Positions 9,647 through 18,479 of a DNA stretch of 64,000 bases are shown here, piece by piece. The notes under the pieces are model-generated. The model searched no databases. It saw only the letters and a list, made by a program, of their open reading frames with translations, and had not been told where the DNA came from. Source of the stretch: Propionispira arboris. Lineage in GTDB: Bacteria; Bacillota; Negativicutes; Selenomonadales; Selenomonadaceae. Each line of letters starts with the position of its first letter. Positions within the stretch are counted from its first letter, which is position 1. The stretch spans positions 1 through 64,000 of the forward strand of contig NZ_FNZK01000020.1 of assembly GCF_900109225.1 (NCBI RefSeq), read 5' to 3'. The position numbers were made by a program, and so were the translations under genes.

Positions 9647-10252
9647 CTATTCAGGGCTTTCGGTTTTTTTTACCGGACGAGTAATGACTTCATCAATCAG
9701 ACCATAAGTTTGTGCTTCCGCAGCTGACATAAAGCTGTCACGCTCCGTATCTAATACGACTTTATCACGAGTCTGACCTGTATGACGAACTAAAATATCA
9801 TTACCAACTTCTCTTAAGCGAAGAATTTCTCTTGCTTGAATCTGAATATCCGTAGACTGACCCTGCGCTCCGCCTGACGGTTGGTGAATCATAATACGCG
9901 CGTATGGAAGCGCATATCGTTTGCCTTTGGCACCTGCTGTTAAAAGTAATGAGCCCATACTTGCGGCCTGACCTAAACAAATCGTAGAAACATCAGGTTT
10001 GATATACTGCATCGTGTCATAAATTGCAAGACCCGCCGTTACAACACCACCTGGACTATTAATATATAAATGGATATCTTTATCCGGATCTTCTGACTCT
10101 AAAAACAGCAATTGTGCAATAACAACATTTGCTACATTATCATCTATTGGTCCACCAATAAAAACGATACGATCTTTAAGTAAACGAGAATAAATATCAT
10201 ATGCTCGTTCGCCTCGGCTTGATTGTTCTACTACCATCGGTACATAATTCAT
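9647..10252 (-). CDS. clpP: ATP-dependent Clp protease proteolytic subunit
   Basis: A 201-residue serine protease. With the start used here the catalytic residues are Ser98 (GQAASMGS) and His123 (MIHQPSGG), with an Asp near residue 172. The start is the ATG at 10252 ([10 protein letters not shown]), because GGGGTGAT lies 6-7 bases upstream and this matches ClpP N-termini elsewhere; an upstream in-frame ATG at 10282 is less likely. The processed protein forms the 14-subunit chamber that works with ClpX. Confidence 0.96.
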   Translation of the reverse strand: MNYVPMVVEQSSRGERAYDIYSRLLKDRIVFIGGPIDDNVANVVIAQLLFLESEDPDKDIHLYINSPGGVVTAGLAIYDTMQYIKPDVSTICLGQAASMGSLLLTAGAKGKRYALPYARIMIHQPSGGAQGQSTDIQIQAREILRLREVGNDILVRHTGQTRDKVVLDTERDSFMSAAEAQTYGLIDEVITRPVKKTESPE

Positions 10253-10285
10253 AAGATCACCCCAGTTATCTCTTAGCGGCAAAAC

Positions 10286-11572
10286 TTATTCTGCGATTTG
10301 ATCAACAATAAACTGTGCAGCTTTCTTGCGCATAATCGTTGCCATTAAATCACCAATACGCCCTTGTTCGCTAATAATTTTTTGTACTTGTGCAGCTGTT
10401 GCACCATAAGCTTTCGCCATCGCTTCCACTTCTACCTGCATATCAGCTGCTTCAATTTTAATTTCTTCTGCTTTTGCTACTGCTTCAAGCATCAAATCTG
10501 TTTTCACATTGACGACTGCCGTTTCACGATATGTTTCACGTAATTTTGCAATATCCGTGTTTGCATATTGTAAATACTGGTCTAATTTCATTCCGCGATT
10601 TTCAAGGCTGATTGAAAGTTCTTCCAGCATATGGCTAATACGGTTATCAATCATTTCATCTGGAATATCCACTGTCATATTTTCAGTTGCAATTTTAAGA
10701 GCTTCTGCTTTTCTATCATTTTCAGCTTTTACGACTGCATTTTTTTCCAGTTTATCTTTCATATCGGCTTTAAGCTCAGCCACCGTTTCAAATGAACTTG
10801 CTTTTTTAGCAAATGCATCATCAAGTTCCGGCAATTCTTTACGTTTAATATTATTTACTGTGCATTTGAACACAGCTGGTTTACCAGCTAAATTTGCTGC
10901 GTGATATTCTGCAGGGAATGTTACATGTACATCAAGTTCCTGACCTACTGTAGCACCAATCAACTGTTCTTCAAAACCAGGAATGAAGCTTCCCGAACCA
11001 ATTTGGAGTGGATAATCTTTACCTTCCCCACCATCAAAAGCAGCGTCATCAACAAAGCCCTTGAAATCAATCGTTGTAAAATCATCTTTTGCAACAATCG
11101 TATCTTCAACTGTAACCATTTTCGAATGATGATCCAGCATTTGTTTGATTTGTTCTTCTACTTGTTCGTCCTTAACTTCTACAGTTGTTTTTGCTACAGT
11201 TAAACCTTTATATTCACCAAGTGTAACTTCTGGTTTTGCAGTAATAGTTGCTTTAAACACAACATCTTTACCTTCTTCCAAAGTCACAACGTCAATTTTA
11301 GGACGGCTTACCGGTTCAATATTTTCCTGCGTAAGGGCATCATTAAATGCTTTAGGAGCAAGCAATTCAAAAGCTTCATCCAAAATTGCTTCTTTGCCGA
11401 TGCGTTGTTCCAAAATTTTACGTGGTGCTTTACCTTTACGGAACCCTGGGACATTCACTCTATTTGCAAGCTTAGTATAAGCTTTTTCAATTGCTTTGCT
11501 CAATTCCGCTTGTGGTACTTCCATCTCTAAAACAACTTGATGATTGTCTATTTTTTCTGCAGTAACTTTCAT
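10286..11572 (-). CDS. tig: Trigger factor, ribosome-associated chaperone and peptidyl-prolyl isomerase
   Basis: A 428-residue protein with the three trigger-factor domains: an N-terminal ribosome-binding domain with the signature GFRKGKAPRKI (about residues 44-54), a central FKBP-type PPIase domain (DDFTTIDFKGFVDD ... GSGSFIPGFEEQLIG), and a helical C-terminal chaperone domain. The ATG at 11572 has AGGAGGT 11 bases upstream; an in-frame extension to 11608 has no support. First gene of the tig-clpP-clpX run. Confidence 0.96.
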   Translation of the reverse strand: MKVTAEKIDNHQVVLEMEVPQAELSKAIEKAYTKLANRVNVPGFRKGKAPRKILEQRIGKEAILDEAFELLAPKAFNDALTQENIEPVSRPKIDVVTLEEGKDVVFKATITAKPEVTLGEYKGLTVAKTTVEVKDEQVEEQIKQMLDHHSKMVTVEDTIVAKDDFTTIDFKGFVDDAAFDGGEGKDYPLQIGSGSFIPGFEEQLIGATVGQELDVHVTFPAEYHAANLAGKPAVFKCTVNNIKRKELPELDDAFAKKASSFETVAELKADMKDKLEKNAVVKAENDRKAEALKIATENMTVDIPDEMIDNRISHMLEELSISLENRGMKLDQYLQYANTDIAKLRETYRETAVVNVKTDLMLEAVAKAEEIKIEAADMQVEVEAMAKAYGATAAQVQKIISEQGRIGDLMATIMRKKAAQFIVDQIAE

Positions 11573-11937
11573 TATATACAATGACCTCCTGTTTTTCCTA
11601 CAACTCATTATTTTTCTCTGGCTTACGTAAACTTTGCCGAACTACCAATTTATAGTCTAAAGCACAATACGCCATATAGTGCATCATATCATAATTATTA
11701 GCCAAAAACAAGTAAATTGCATGCATATAGTAAATGACAGACGCCACTCGGTCCTATACCCATTCCTGACGATTGACATATAGAATATTTAATGCAGCTT
11801 AACTTATAGTTTCATTTCAAATAATATCTAAACTATATCTTAAAAAATATGGTATAATAATACTTAATATCAAAAATTAAAAATTTTTTCTAATGTAAGT
11901 ATATAATTTTTAAATAAAAAAAGGATGTGGCTTTTTC
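11573..11937. other. Divergent intergenic region between tig and the CNNM gene
   Basis: This 365-base gap must contain promoters for both neighbours. On the plus strand there is an extended -10, TGGTATAAT, at about 11850-11858, with a weak -35. A roughly 50-base element at 11752-11802 is repeated at 61571-61620 (see that entry). No gene was found in the gap. Confidence 0.6.
11752..11802 (+). repeat. Upstream element, copy A (second copy at 61571)
   Basis: The core CATTCCTGACGATT, two variable bases, then CATATAGAATATTTAAT and CTTA is shared with 61571-61620 at about 90% identity over 50 bases. Both copies are in plus orientation, at similar distances before a TGGTATAAT promoter-like sequence and a plus-strand gene (11938 and 61695). 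It may be a shared regulatory element, a small-RNA fragment or a remnant of a short repeat. Confidence 0.6.
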
Positions 11938-13290
11938 TTGGACAGTCCCGAGACGAGTATTAAACTCGCATTAACTTTATGTTGTATTATTGCAAATGGC
12001 TTTTTTGTTCTGACCGAAACCGCGATACTAGAAACCCATAAAAGCAAGCTTGAAAAACTATCGAACAATGATGATCGTAAACTACAGCTGGCTAGCAAAA
12101 TCATGGATGATCCAGAACGATTTCTTTCGGCCATGCAAATTGGCATAACCTTAATGAGTATTTTAATTGGTACTTTAGCCGGCGCTGAACTTGCGCCAAT
12201 TTTATCAGGATTGTTATCAACTCTCTCGATTGATAATTTCTATGCTGATTTAATTGCTTTTATCTGCAGCGTTGTATTTATCACCTATTTAAATCTGATC
12301 ATCGGCGAACTCGTACCGAAAAAAATTGCTGGCAACAGCCCTGAAACCATTCTGCTTCATTTTGCTAAATTATTGAATAAAATGGAATTATCTACTAGAC
12401 CGTTTGTCCATTTTCTTTCCGCCTCCACGAATATGGTACTTGCTATTTGTGGCATTAATCCACGCGTTGAGGATGCTGTAACCGAAGATGAAGTGAAAAA
12501 CCTAATTGAACAAGGCACTGAAGATGGCACCTTTGAAAAAACAGAACAGGATATGGTGGATCGAATTTTCCATATGAGCGACCAGACGGCTTATGCTTTA
12601 ATGAGACCACGCACGCAGATGTTTTGGCTGGATCTTGCCGATTCACTCGAGCATAATTTAGAACTGATTAAAGAAAATCCTGATACGATCTTCCCTGTCG
12701 GCAAAGACAATCTCGATGACTTTGCTGGTGTACTCTATGCAAAAGATTTATTAAATGCTGCCATTAATAAACAGGATTTAAATTTGGCAAAATATCTTCG
12801 CAAACCGATGTTTATTCCTCGGTCTATGGAGTCTTTTCGTGTTTTAGAAAAATTTAAAGAAACGGGTACACATGAAGCGATTGTACTTGATGAATACGGC
12901 GGTGTCGTCGGTTTTATCACGATAAAAGATATCATTTCCGGAATTGTTGGTGATATCTCATTAAACAATGAACCAGAACCAATTCAGATCATTCGTCGTG
13001 ATGATCAATCCTGGCTGGTAGATGGTCTATATTCGATTGACGATTTCAAGGAACAGTTTGAACTAGATGAATTACCCGATGAGGACCCTGATCATTATCA
13101 AACCATGGGAGGCTTCATTACTTCCTATTTAGGTTATATTCCAAAAGAAGCAGAGAAATTCACGTGGAATAATTTTACGTTTGAAATTCTTGATATGGAT
13201 AGAGCCCGTATAGATAAAATCATGGTTATAAAAGAAGACACTGATAAAGAACCATCTGGTGAAAAAACAGAATCAGAGCTTCCCGTTTAA
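11938..13290 (+). CDS. CNNM/CorC-type (HlyC/CorC family) membrane protein with CBS pair
   Basis: A 450-residue protein with an N-terminal DUF21/CNNM transmembrane domain (about residues 1-190, including NGFFVLTETAI and YLNLIIGELVPKKIAG), a CBS pair (MRPRTQMFWLD ... EAIVLDEYGGVVGFITIKDII) and a C-terminal CorC/HlyC domain starting near PIQIIRRDDQSWLVDG. Family members are linked to Mg2+ or Co2+ homeostasis; transport is not proven here. The start is TTG at 11938, with AAAGGATGTG upstream. It is one of few plus-strand genes and ends at a strong hairpin. Confidence 0.9.
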   Translation: MDSPETSIKLALTLCCIIANGFFVLTETAILETHKSKLEKLSNNDDRKLQLASKIMDDPERFLSAMQIGITLMSILIGTLAGAELAPILSGLLSTLSIDNFYADLIAFICSVVFITYLNLIIGELVPKKIAGNSPETILLHFAKLLNKMELSTRPFVHFLSASTNMVLAICGINPRVEDAVTEDEVKNLIEQGTEDGTFEKTEQDMVDRIFHMSDQTAYALMRPRTQMFWLDLADSLEHNLELIKENPDTIFPVGKDNLDDFAGVLYAKDLLNAAINKQDLNLAKYLRKPMFIPRSMESFRVLEKFKETGTHEAIVLDEYGGVVGFITIKDIISGIVGDISLNNEPEPIQIIRRDDQSWLVDGLYSIDDFKEQFELDELPDEDPDHYQTMGGFITSYLGYIPKEAEKFTWNNFTFEILDMDRARIDKIMVIKEDTDKEPSGEKTESELPV

Positions 13291-13333
13291 AAAAAGCATC
13301 GTTCAAAATAAAATTTTGAACGATGCTTTTTTA
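13289..13333. terminator. Bidirectional terminator between CNNM gene and comFB-like gene
   Basis: AAAAAGCATCGTTCAAAAT pairs with ATTTTGAACGATGCTTTTT around a short AAA loop. It ends the plus-strand CNNM gene and also reaches the end of the convergent gene. Confidence 0.92.
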
Positions 13334-13334
13334 T

Positions 13335-13601
13335 TTATGAATGATGTGGATTCACACTAACAATCTCAACAGCTTTAGCAATTTCACGAATCATGTCCAC
13401 TTCATTTTCCGGTTGATATAGATTCAAGCGAGTTAGTGTATCTCCCTTGTCACTGCAAACATAATGCGGTGGCAAATGATTTAAAGCAAGCAAAGCAATA
13501 TCAGTCCTGCATTTCTCACATTTACAAACATCACCATACTCCGCCAATATTGCGTTTATTTTGGAAAAAACAAAATCTTCCATACTGTTTTTGATTTTCA
13601 C
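13335..13601 (-). CDS. ComFB-family protein
   Basis: An 88-residue protein with MEDFVFSKINAILAEY near the start and the Cys motif CKCEKCRTDIALLALN followed by LPPHYVCS, matching the late-competence ComFB family. The paired cysteines suggest a metal site. The start is taken as GTG at 13601, because GAGGAG lies 9 bases upstream; the ATG at 13583 is also possible. In other bacteria ComFB-type domains are linked to competence or c-di-nucleotide binding; here the role is unknown. No competence genes lie next to it. Confidence 0.75.
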   Translation of the reverse strand: MKIKNSMEDFVFSKINAILAEYGDVCKCEKCRTDIALLALNHLPPHYVCSDKGDTLTRLNLYQPENEVDMIREIAKAVEIVSVNPHHS

Positions 13602-13748
13602 AGCCCATATCTCCTCTACTATTTTATACAAACTTATTTTACTGCCAACAAGAATTTATTTTTATCGAGTAAGATATAATTCAATTTAAGCGTATACTAT
13701 CTGGCAAAGAAAATCAATTAAAAAATAATCTGCTTTTTGCCTCATGTC

Positions 13749-14594
13749 TCAACGAATAAAATACGGTTTTAACGCTAACGTAATAAAAAAGAGTCCTGCT
13801 GAAATAACTACAATCGTAGCACCGGTTGCCGTATTGGTATAATAGGAGGAAATGAGCCCTGCCAAACCGGCAGTCAAAGCAAAAAGCACCGACACTAGAT
13901 GATATTGTTTTACGTTATTTGTAATATTTCGAGCTGCTGCCGCTGGTAAAACCAACATCGAATTGATAATCAAAAGACCAACCCATTGAATGCTTATCGC
14001 CACAACAACTGCCAAAACAGCAGCAAATCCCATTTCAATCCACATCGTTTTGATACCGCGGCTTGCCGCAAATGATGTATTGATGCTGATCATCAAAAAT
14101 CGATTAAAGATGAGGACCCAAACAAACACCACCAACACAAAGACAAACAGCAGTGCTAAAAGTTCTTCTGTTTTTATGCTTAATAAATCACCAATCAAAT
14201 ACGATGAAAATTTATTAAATCCACCACCATACGACATCATCATTAACCCCATAGCAATCGCTGTCGAAGAAAAAACACCAATAATCGTATCGGTTGAGGC
14301 ACTACTTTTACTTTTGATATACGTAATGAGCAGGGAAAATAAAATGGAGAAAATAACCAATGACACCAATGGTTCCACGCCTCCCAGCAGCACGCCAATA
14401 GCAATCCCTGTAAATGCACCATGCCCCAGTGAATCCGAAAAAAAAGCCATGCGATTACTGACCACCATCGTACTTAAAAGACCAAACAGCGGCGTAATCA
14501 TAACCACTGCTAAAAAAGCATTTTTCATAAAGGTATGATCCATCCATTGAAAAGGAAATAAAGAATTTAGCAACATATAAATTGTATCTAACAT
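13749..14594 (-). CDS. znuB: Metal ABC transporter permease, ZnuB/MntB family
   Basis: A 281-residue permease with about eight hydrophobic segments. SDSLGHGAFTGIAIGVLLGG, SSTAIAMGLMMMSYG and INSMLVLPAAAARN are typical of the zinc/manganese ABC-3 family. Its ATG overlaps the znuC stop codon by one base. With the Fur-family gene upstream, zinc is the likely substrate. No solute-binding protein (ZnuA) is adjacent, so it must be encoded elsewhere or the substrate is delivered differently. Confidence 0.88.
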   Translation of the reverse strand: MLDTIYMLLNSLFPFQWMDHTFMKNAFLAVVMITPLFGLLSTMVVSNRMAFFSDSLGHGAFTGIAIGVLLGGVEPLVSLVIFSILFSLLITYIKSKSSASTDTIIGVFSSTAIAMGLMMMSYGGGFNKFSSYLIGDLLSIKTEELLALLFVFVLVVFVWVLIFNRFLMISINTSFAASRGIKTMWIEMGFAAVLAVVVAISIQWVGLLIINSMLVLPAAAARNITNNVKQYHLVSVLFALTAGLAGLISSYYTNTATGATIVVISAGLFFITLALKPYFIR

Positions 14595-15388
14595 TATGCC
14601 TCCACTCCTTTTTCTTCAGCTGGAGCAATCAGCATTCCAAAAATTTTTTTGGCTCGTTCATCTTTAAAAACCTCATGTGGTGTGCCTTGGCAAACCACTT
14701 TTTTATTGAGCAAAACCACTTGATCAGCATGTTTTGCTACCAGATTTAAATCATGTGAAATCAAAATAATTGCCATATCTTCCTTTTCGCGTAAATCCGC
14801 AACAATTTCATAAAAAAGTTCTAATCCGTTTTGATCAACGCCAGAAACAGGTTCATCTAAAAGTAATAAATCAGGAATCGGGTCCAGTGATAACGCCAAA
14901 AGGACACGCTGTAGTTCTCCCCCTGATAAAGCCCCTAAGCGCCGATCGATTAGATGCTCTGCTTTCACCCGTTTAAGACCAGCAAGGACACGTGGTCGCA
15001 ACTTTTTAGAACTGCATAACCACACAGGTCGACTCGTTAAACAAGCCATAAAAATATCCATAACACTCGTCGGTGAACTCACATCAAAATTCAAATACTG
15101 TGGCACATAGCCAATAACTGGATGGCCTGTATGCTGCCCTTTGGCATCCACATAATGAAGATCCCCTGTATGCCCGACCTCACCCAAAATCGCCTTGAGC
15201 AATGTACTTTTGCCCGCACCATTTGGTCCTATCAATGCCGTCAGCTGGCCACAATGAATATGAATATTTACCTGACTAAAAATATCGGTTTTACCGATTT
15301 TTACACCAAAATTTTTTATTTTAGTACAACATAATTTCGTACAATCTTCACCAGACGGCGCATTATGATGTATCATTTTATTGAACAC
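14594..15388 (-). CDS. znuC: Metal ABC transporter ATP-binding protein, ZnuC family
   Basis: An ABC ATPase of about 264 residues with Walker A GPNGAGKSTLLK, the Q-loop in VIGYVPQYLNFD, signature LSGGELQRV, Walker B LLLLDEPVSGVD and a switch His in ISHDLNL. Start assignment is uncertain: a GTG at 15388 has AGAAAGG 9 bases upstream, while TTG at 15397 overlaps that site and ATG at 15376 is too far from it. It energises ZnuB. Forms an operon with the Fur-like gene just upstream. Confidence 0.88.
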   Translation of the reverse strand: MFNKMIHHNAPSGEDCTKLCCTKIKNFGVKIGKTDIFSQVNIHIHCGQLTALIGPNGAGKSTLLKAILGEVGHTGDLHYVDAKGQHTGHPVIGYVPQYLNFDVSSPTSVMDIFMACLTSRPVWLCSSKKLRPRVLAGLKRVKAEHLIDRRLGALSGGELQRVLLALSLDPIPDLLLLDEPVSGVDQNGLELFYEIVADLREKEDMAIILISHDLNLVAKHADQVVLLNKKVVCQGTPHEVFKDERAKKIFGMLIAPAEEKGVEA

Positions 15389-15412
15389 AAACAACAACCT
15401 TTCTACTATTGG

Positions 15413-15838
15413 TTACTTTTTATTTCCAGTATTACAGTCGTGGCAAATTCCATAAAATTCAAAAGTATGCCCGGTAATCTGAAAACCTTTTTTTTCTGCC
15501 TCACGTACATAAGCGTCATTTACTGGACAAATATCGAGACATTCCGTTCTGCCGCACTCGGTACAAACTAAATGATGGTGATGATGTCCTGGGGTTACTA
15601 TTTCGTAAATATTGCCAGTATGACGATGGATTTCATGCACGATCCCTACTTCTGCCAGCAGCGTTAAATTTCGATAAATCGTGTCCAGTGACACATCCGG
15701 TTGTGTTTTTTTGACAGATTCCAGAATGTTCTGGGCTGTGGGAAACTTTCCGAACTCTTCTAACGCCGTAATAACAGCTCGACGCTGTGGAGTAATTTTA
15801 TAGCCTTTTTCGCGCAGGATAGAAAGCTTTTTTTCCAT
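15413..15838 (-). CDS. Fur-family metalloregulator, probably zinc-responsive (Zur-like)
   Basis: A 141-residue Fur-family repressor. The winged helix contains ITPQRRAVITAL and PDVSLDTIYRNLTLLAEVG. The dimerisation domain has GHHHHHLVCTECG, and with the C-terminal CHDC this gives the two CxxC pairs that bind structural zinc. The ATG at 15838 has AGGAAG at 7-base spacing. The order regulator-znuC-znuB suggests zinc control of the ABC pair, but PerR or Fur function cannot be excluded from sequence alone. Confidence 0.85.
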   Translation of the reverse strand: MEKKLSILREKGYKITPQRRAVITALEEFGKFPTAQNILESVKKTQPDVSLDTIYRNLTLLAEVGIVHEIHRHTGNIYEIVTPGHHHHHLVCTECGRTECLDICPVNDAYVREAEKKGFQITGHTFEFYGICHDCNTGNKK

Positions 15839-16049
15839 TTCCACACTTCCTAAATCGTAATTTTTGTATATAGTATTGTAACATATATAGCGATCTCTGT
15901 TAAGATAATTCTTTATGGACTCTGCCATAAAATCGATCAATAAATATTAATCATTGCATATTCTTGTAATTTTCTCTATACTTTAAATGAATATACGTGA
16001 AACGGTAAGAAAAATTTTATCTTGATCAACAAAAGGAGTTGCTTCATTC

Positions 16050-16469
16050 ATGTCAGAAAGCTTCAAAGAAAATTATTTAACATTTAGCGGTCGTTTAAAC
16101 CGAAAGAAATACTTCATGCAAATCTTCACAGTCGGCGTAGTATTTGGTCTTGCAGCGGCAATTTTATCTTTTGTTGTCAGTACTTATCTATCCGCTACTG
16201 GCGCTAATGACAGCCTAACTACTGTAAATGAAGCGTGCATCACATTTTTGGCCATACTCAGTTTACCTTTTATTGCATCTCTTTATATTAGACGTTTACA
16301 TGATTTCAATTTTAAAGGCTGGTGGATGATCATCGGACTTATCCTTTATTTTCCAATCCCTGTTATTTTTTCCCTATGCTTATTATCAATCAAAGGAACA
16401 AAAGGGGAAAATCGCTTTGGCAAAGACCCATTAGCCAAACAACAACGAATTATGACAACCAATTCATAA
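16050..16469 (+). CDS. DUF805-family membrane protein
   Basis: A 139-residue protein beginning with FKENYLTFSGRLNRKKYFMQ, the usual DUF805 opening (a W/F-x-R-x-xR-x-xYW motif before the first helix). Three to four transmembrane segments follow, with YIRRLHDFNFKGWWM between them. The start has AAAGGAGTT upstream. Function is unknown for the family. It is isolated on the plus strand between the Fur-like gene and a terminator. Confidence 0.82.
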   Translation: MSESFKENYLTFSGRLNRKKYFMQIFTVGVVFGLAAAILSFVVSTYLSATGANDSLTTVNEACITFLAILSLPFIASLYIRRLHDFNFKGWWMIIGLILYFPIPVIFSLCLLSIKGTKGENRFGKDPLAKQQRIMTTNS

Positions 16470-16513
16470 AAAACGACTGAGTAAAGATGAAAATCTTTAC
16501 CCAGTCGTTTTTT
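16470..16513. terminator. Bidirectional terminator between DUF805 gene and ABC-2 permease
   Basis: AAAAAACGACTGAGTAAAGAT pairs with ATCTTTACCCAGTCGTTTTTT around a short loop. The two genes converge on it. Confidence 0.92.
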
Positions 16514-17256
16514 TATTCCTTAATTTTACGCATAGCCCAAATGCAAACCAATAAACCTACGCACATATATAGAGCTAACACAAAAGCAGATAGCAAAGAA
16601 AAATCATGTCCTGCACCAATATTGCGTAATAAATAACTGGTATGTGTAAGCGGCAGCAGCTCCACAAAATATTTAGCTGCAAGCGGCAGTTTATCGGTCG
16701 CAAAGAATGTTCCACATAAAAAAGACATTGGGAGCAGAATATATGTATTAAAGCGTCCCATATCTTCATAAGAATGAATCGTCATCGCCGCACCAAAGCC
16801 AATTTCAGCAAAAATAATACAATTAAATATTAATACTAAAACAAAAAGCGGTGTAATCATAAAATTTGCCCCAAACAGATAGGCCAGCACAACAATAATA
16901 ACGGAAGAAATAAGTCCACGCAGAACCGCCGCCAAAATTTTGCCGATAATAAACGCCAGCGGACGAATTGGTGCTACCAAATATTCCTCTAAACTTTTAT
17001 GATAAATGCGTTCTGAATGTACAGGCGTAATACTATTGAAACTGATATTCATCGAATTCAGGGCCAAGATACCCGGTACCAGAAAATCAATATACGACCC
17101 ACCACCAATCGGCGGCATACTGCGGCCAAGTCCCCACCCAAACGCAACAAGGTAAAGCATAGGCGCTACCATACGACTTAAGATAAATTTAATCATGCGA
17201 TGTTTCAAGACAACCCAGTCCCGCCAAAACACCGTCCAAACATCATACAGCATCAA
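16513..17256 (-). CDS. ABC-2 type exporter permease
   Basis: A 247-residue integral membrane protein with six hydrophobic stretches and the ABC-2 landmark around residues 80-100 (YHKSLEEYLVAPIRPLAFIIGKI). Its ATG overlaps the ATPase stop codon, so the two are translationally coupled. The pair resembles NodJ/DrrB-type exporters. The cargo is not known. The gene cluster upstream handles corrinoids, but no sequence feature ties the exporter to them. Confidence 0.85.
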   Translation of the reverse strand: MMLYDVWTVFWRDWVVLKHRMIKFILSRMVAPMLYLVAFGWGLGRSMPPIGGGSYIDFLVPGILALNSMNISFNSITPVHSERIYHKSLEEYLVAPIRPLAFIIGKILAAVLRGLISSVIIVVLAYLFGANFMITPLFVLVLIFNCIIFAEIGFGAAMTIHSYEDMGRFNTYILLPMSFLCGTFFATDKLPLAAKYFVELLPLTHTSYLLRNIGAGHDFSLLSAFVLALYMCVGLLVCIWAMRKIKE

Positions 17257-18119
17257 ACATTCACCTTCCTGCCGGTAAGCTCAACAAACACATCCTCTAA
17301 ATTCGAACGTCGAATTGTTGTAGCTGCATCCACTGTTGCAGCAAATTCAGCAGCAGCTTCTCTTGTCATAAAAAATCGAAAATCCCGTTCATCCAGTGCA
17401 TCCCATTCCACAACATAACGGCCTACCCGTTCACACAAAGCCTTCGGTGAATCCAATGCAATTAATTTTCCTTTATTCAAAATCGCCACACGATTGCAAA
17501 GATGTTCCGCCTCTTCGATGTAATGTGTTGTTAATAAAACCGTAACATCTTCACGATGCATCCGGCGAATCAAGTCCCAAATGCGGCGCCGCACCTGAGG
17601 ATCAAGCGCCACCGTTGGTTCATCCAAAAATAAAATTTTTGGATTATGTATGAGGGCCCTGGCAATCAAAAGCCGGCGTTTCATTCCTCCCGATAACAAA
17701 CGTACATTATCATTCACACGATCGGAAAGTTCAACATATTCTAAAAGTTCAGCAATCCTTTGCCTTCTATTTTCTTTTCCCATATGATGCAGCCGAGCAT
17801 GTAGTTCCATATTTTCACCAACTGTCAGATCCTGATCAAAATTAATCTGCTGCGGCACAACTCCGATCAGGGCTTTCATTGCCTCCTGATCGTGTTTTAC
17901 ATTGAGACCATTGTACATAATCTCGCCGGATGTTGCCTGGGTGAGCATCGTAAGCATACGAATCGTCGTTGTTTTTCCTGCACCATTTGGACCTAACAGA
18001 CCAAAGATTTCCCCCGGCTCAATATGTAAATTCAAATCATTTACAACTGTTTTCCATTCATTCTTATTTTGAGCATTTTTATGCTGGTATTTTTTTACCA
18101 ATCCTTCTATTTTGATCAA
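17253..18119 (-). CDS. ABC-2 exporter ATP-binding protein, NodI/DrrA type
   Basis: About 288 residues with Walker A GPNGAGKTTTIR, Q-loop VVPQQINFDQ, signature LLSGGMKRRLLIA, Walker B ILFLDEPTVALDPQ and switch His in TTHYIEEAE. The tail SNLEDVFVELTGRKV is typical of the DrrA/NatA group. The start chosen is TTG at 18119, which has GAGGTG 6 bases upstream; the GTG at 18128 lies inside that ribosome site. It partners the permease downstream. Confidence 0.88.
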   Translation of the reverse strand: MIKIEGLVKKYQHKNAQNKNEWKTVVNDLNLHIEPGEIFGLLGPNGAGKTTTIRMLTMLTQATSGEIMYNGLNVKHDQEAMKALIGVVPQQINFDQDLTVGENMELHARLHHMGKENRRQRIAELLEYVELSDRVNDNVRLLSGGMKRRLLIARALIHNPKILFLDEPTVALDPQVRRRIWDLIRRMHREDVTVLLTTHYIEEAEHLCNRVAILNKGKLIALDSPKALCERVGRYVVEWDALDERDFRFFMTREAAAEFAATVDAATTIRRSNLEDVFVELTGRKVNV

Positions 18120-18150
18120 CCACTTCACCTCGATTTTTCTCTAAACTTCA

Positions 18151-18429
18151 TTATCCCTGACTAACGACGCGCACTTTGCTCACATTAAAACAAGCTTTCA
18201 ATACAGGAATGAATTTTTGTTCAATAATTGAATAATACATCGTTTTTCCGGTGATAAGCAATAGAAGATCACCGCTCTTTTTGAGGCTGATCAATGAATT
18301 AATATATTTATCAAAATCGGCTTCACCAATTCGTTCCCTCACTTGATCCAACCCCACCAACAGCTCTGGCTGATCTATTGCAATTCGTTCGCGAAGCGGT
18401 GTAAACGGTATGCTTGTAAAATTTGACAT
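18151..18429 (-). CDS. Small protein resembling the DnaA N-terminal domain
   Basis: A 92-residue protein. The part from about residue 26 (LDQVRERIGEADFDKYINSL ... GDLLLLITGKTMYYSIIEQKFIPVL) follows the pattern of the DnaA N-terminal domain, which has a conserved hydrophobic core and mediates protein contacts. No AAA+ or DNA-binding part follows. The ATG at 18429 has a strong GGAGGGG. It sits 22-31 bases before the ABC exporter ATPase and is probably co-transcribed with it. The DnaA-N resemblance is a visual match and not certain. Confidence 0.55.
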   Translation of the reverse strand: MSNFTSIPFTPLRERIAIDQPELLVGLDQVRERIGEADFDKYINSLISLKKSGDLLLLITGKTMYYSIIEQKFIPVLKACFNVSKVRVVSQG

Positions 18430-18479
18430 AAAATCCCCTCCAGTACTTTTTATTTTACCATGTTGAAGCATATTATTTA

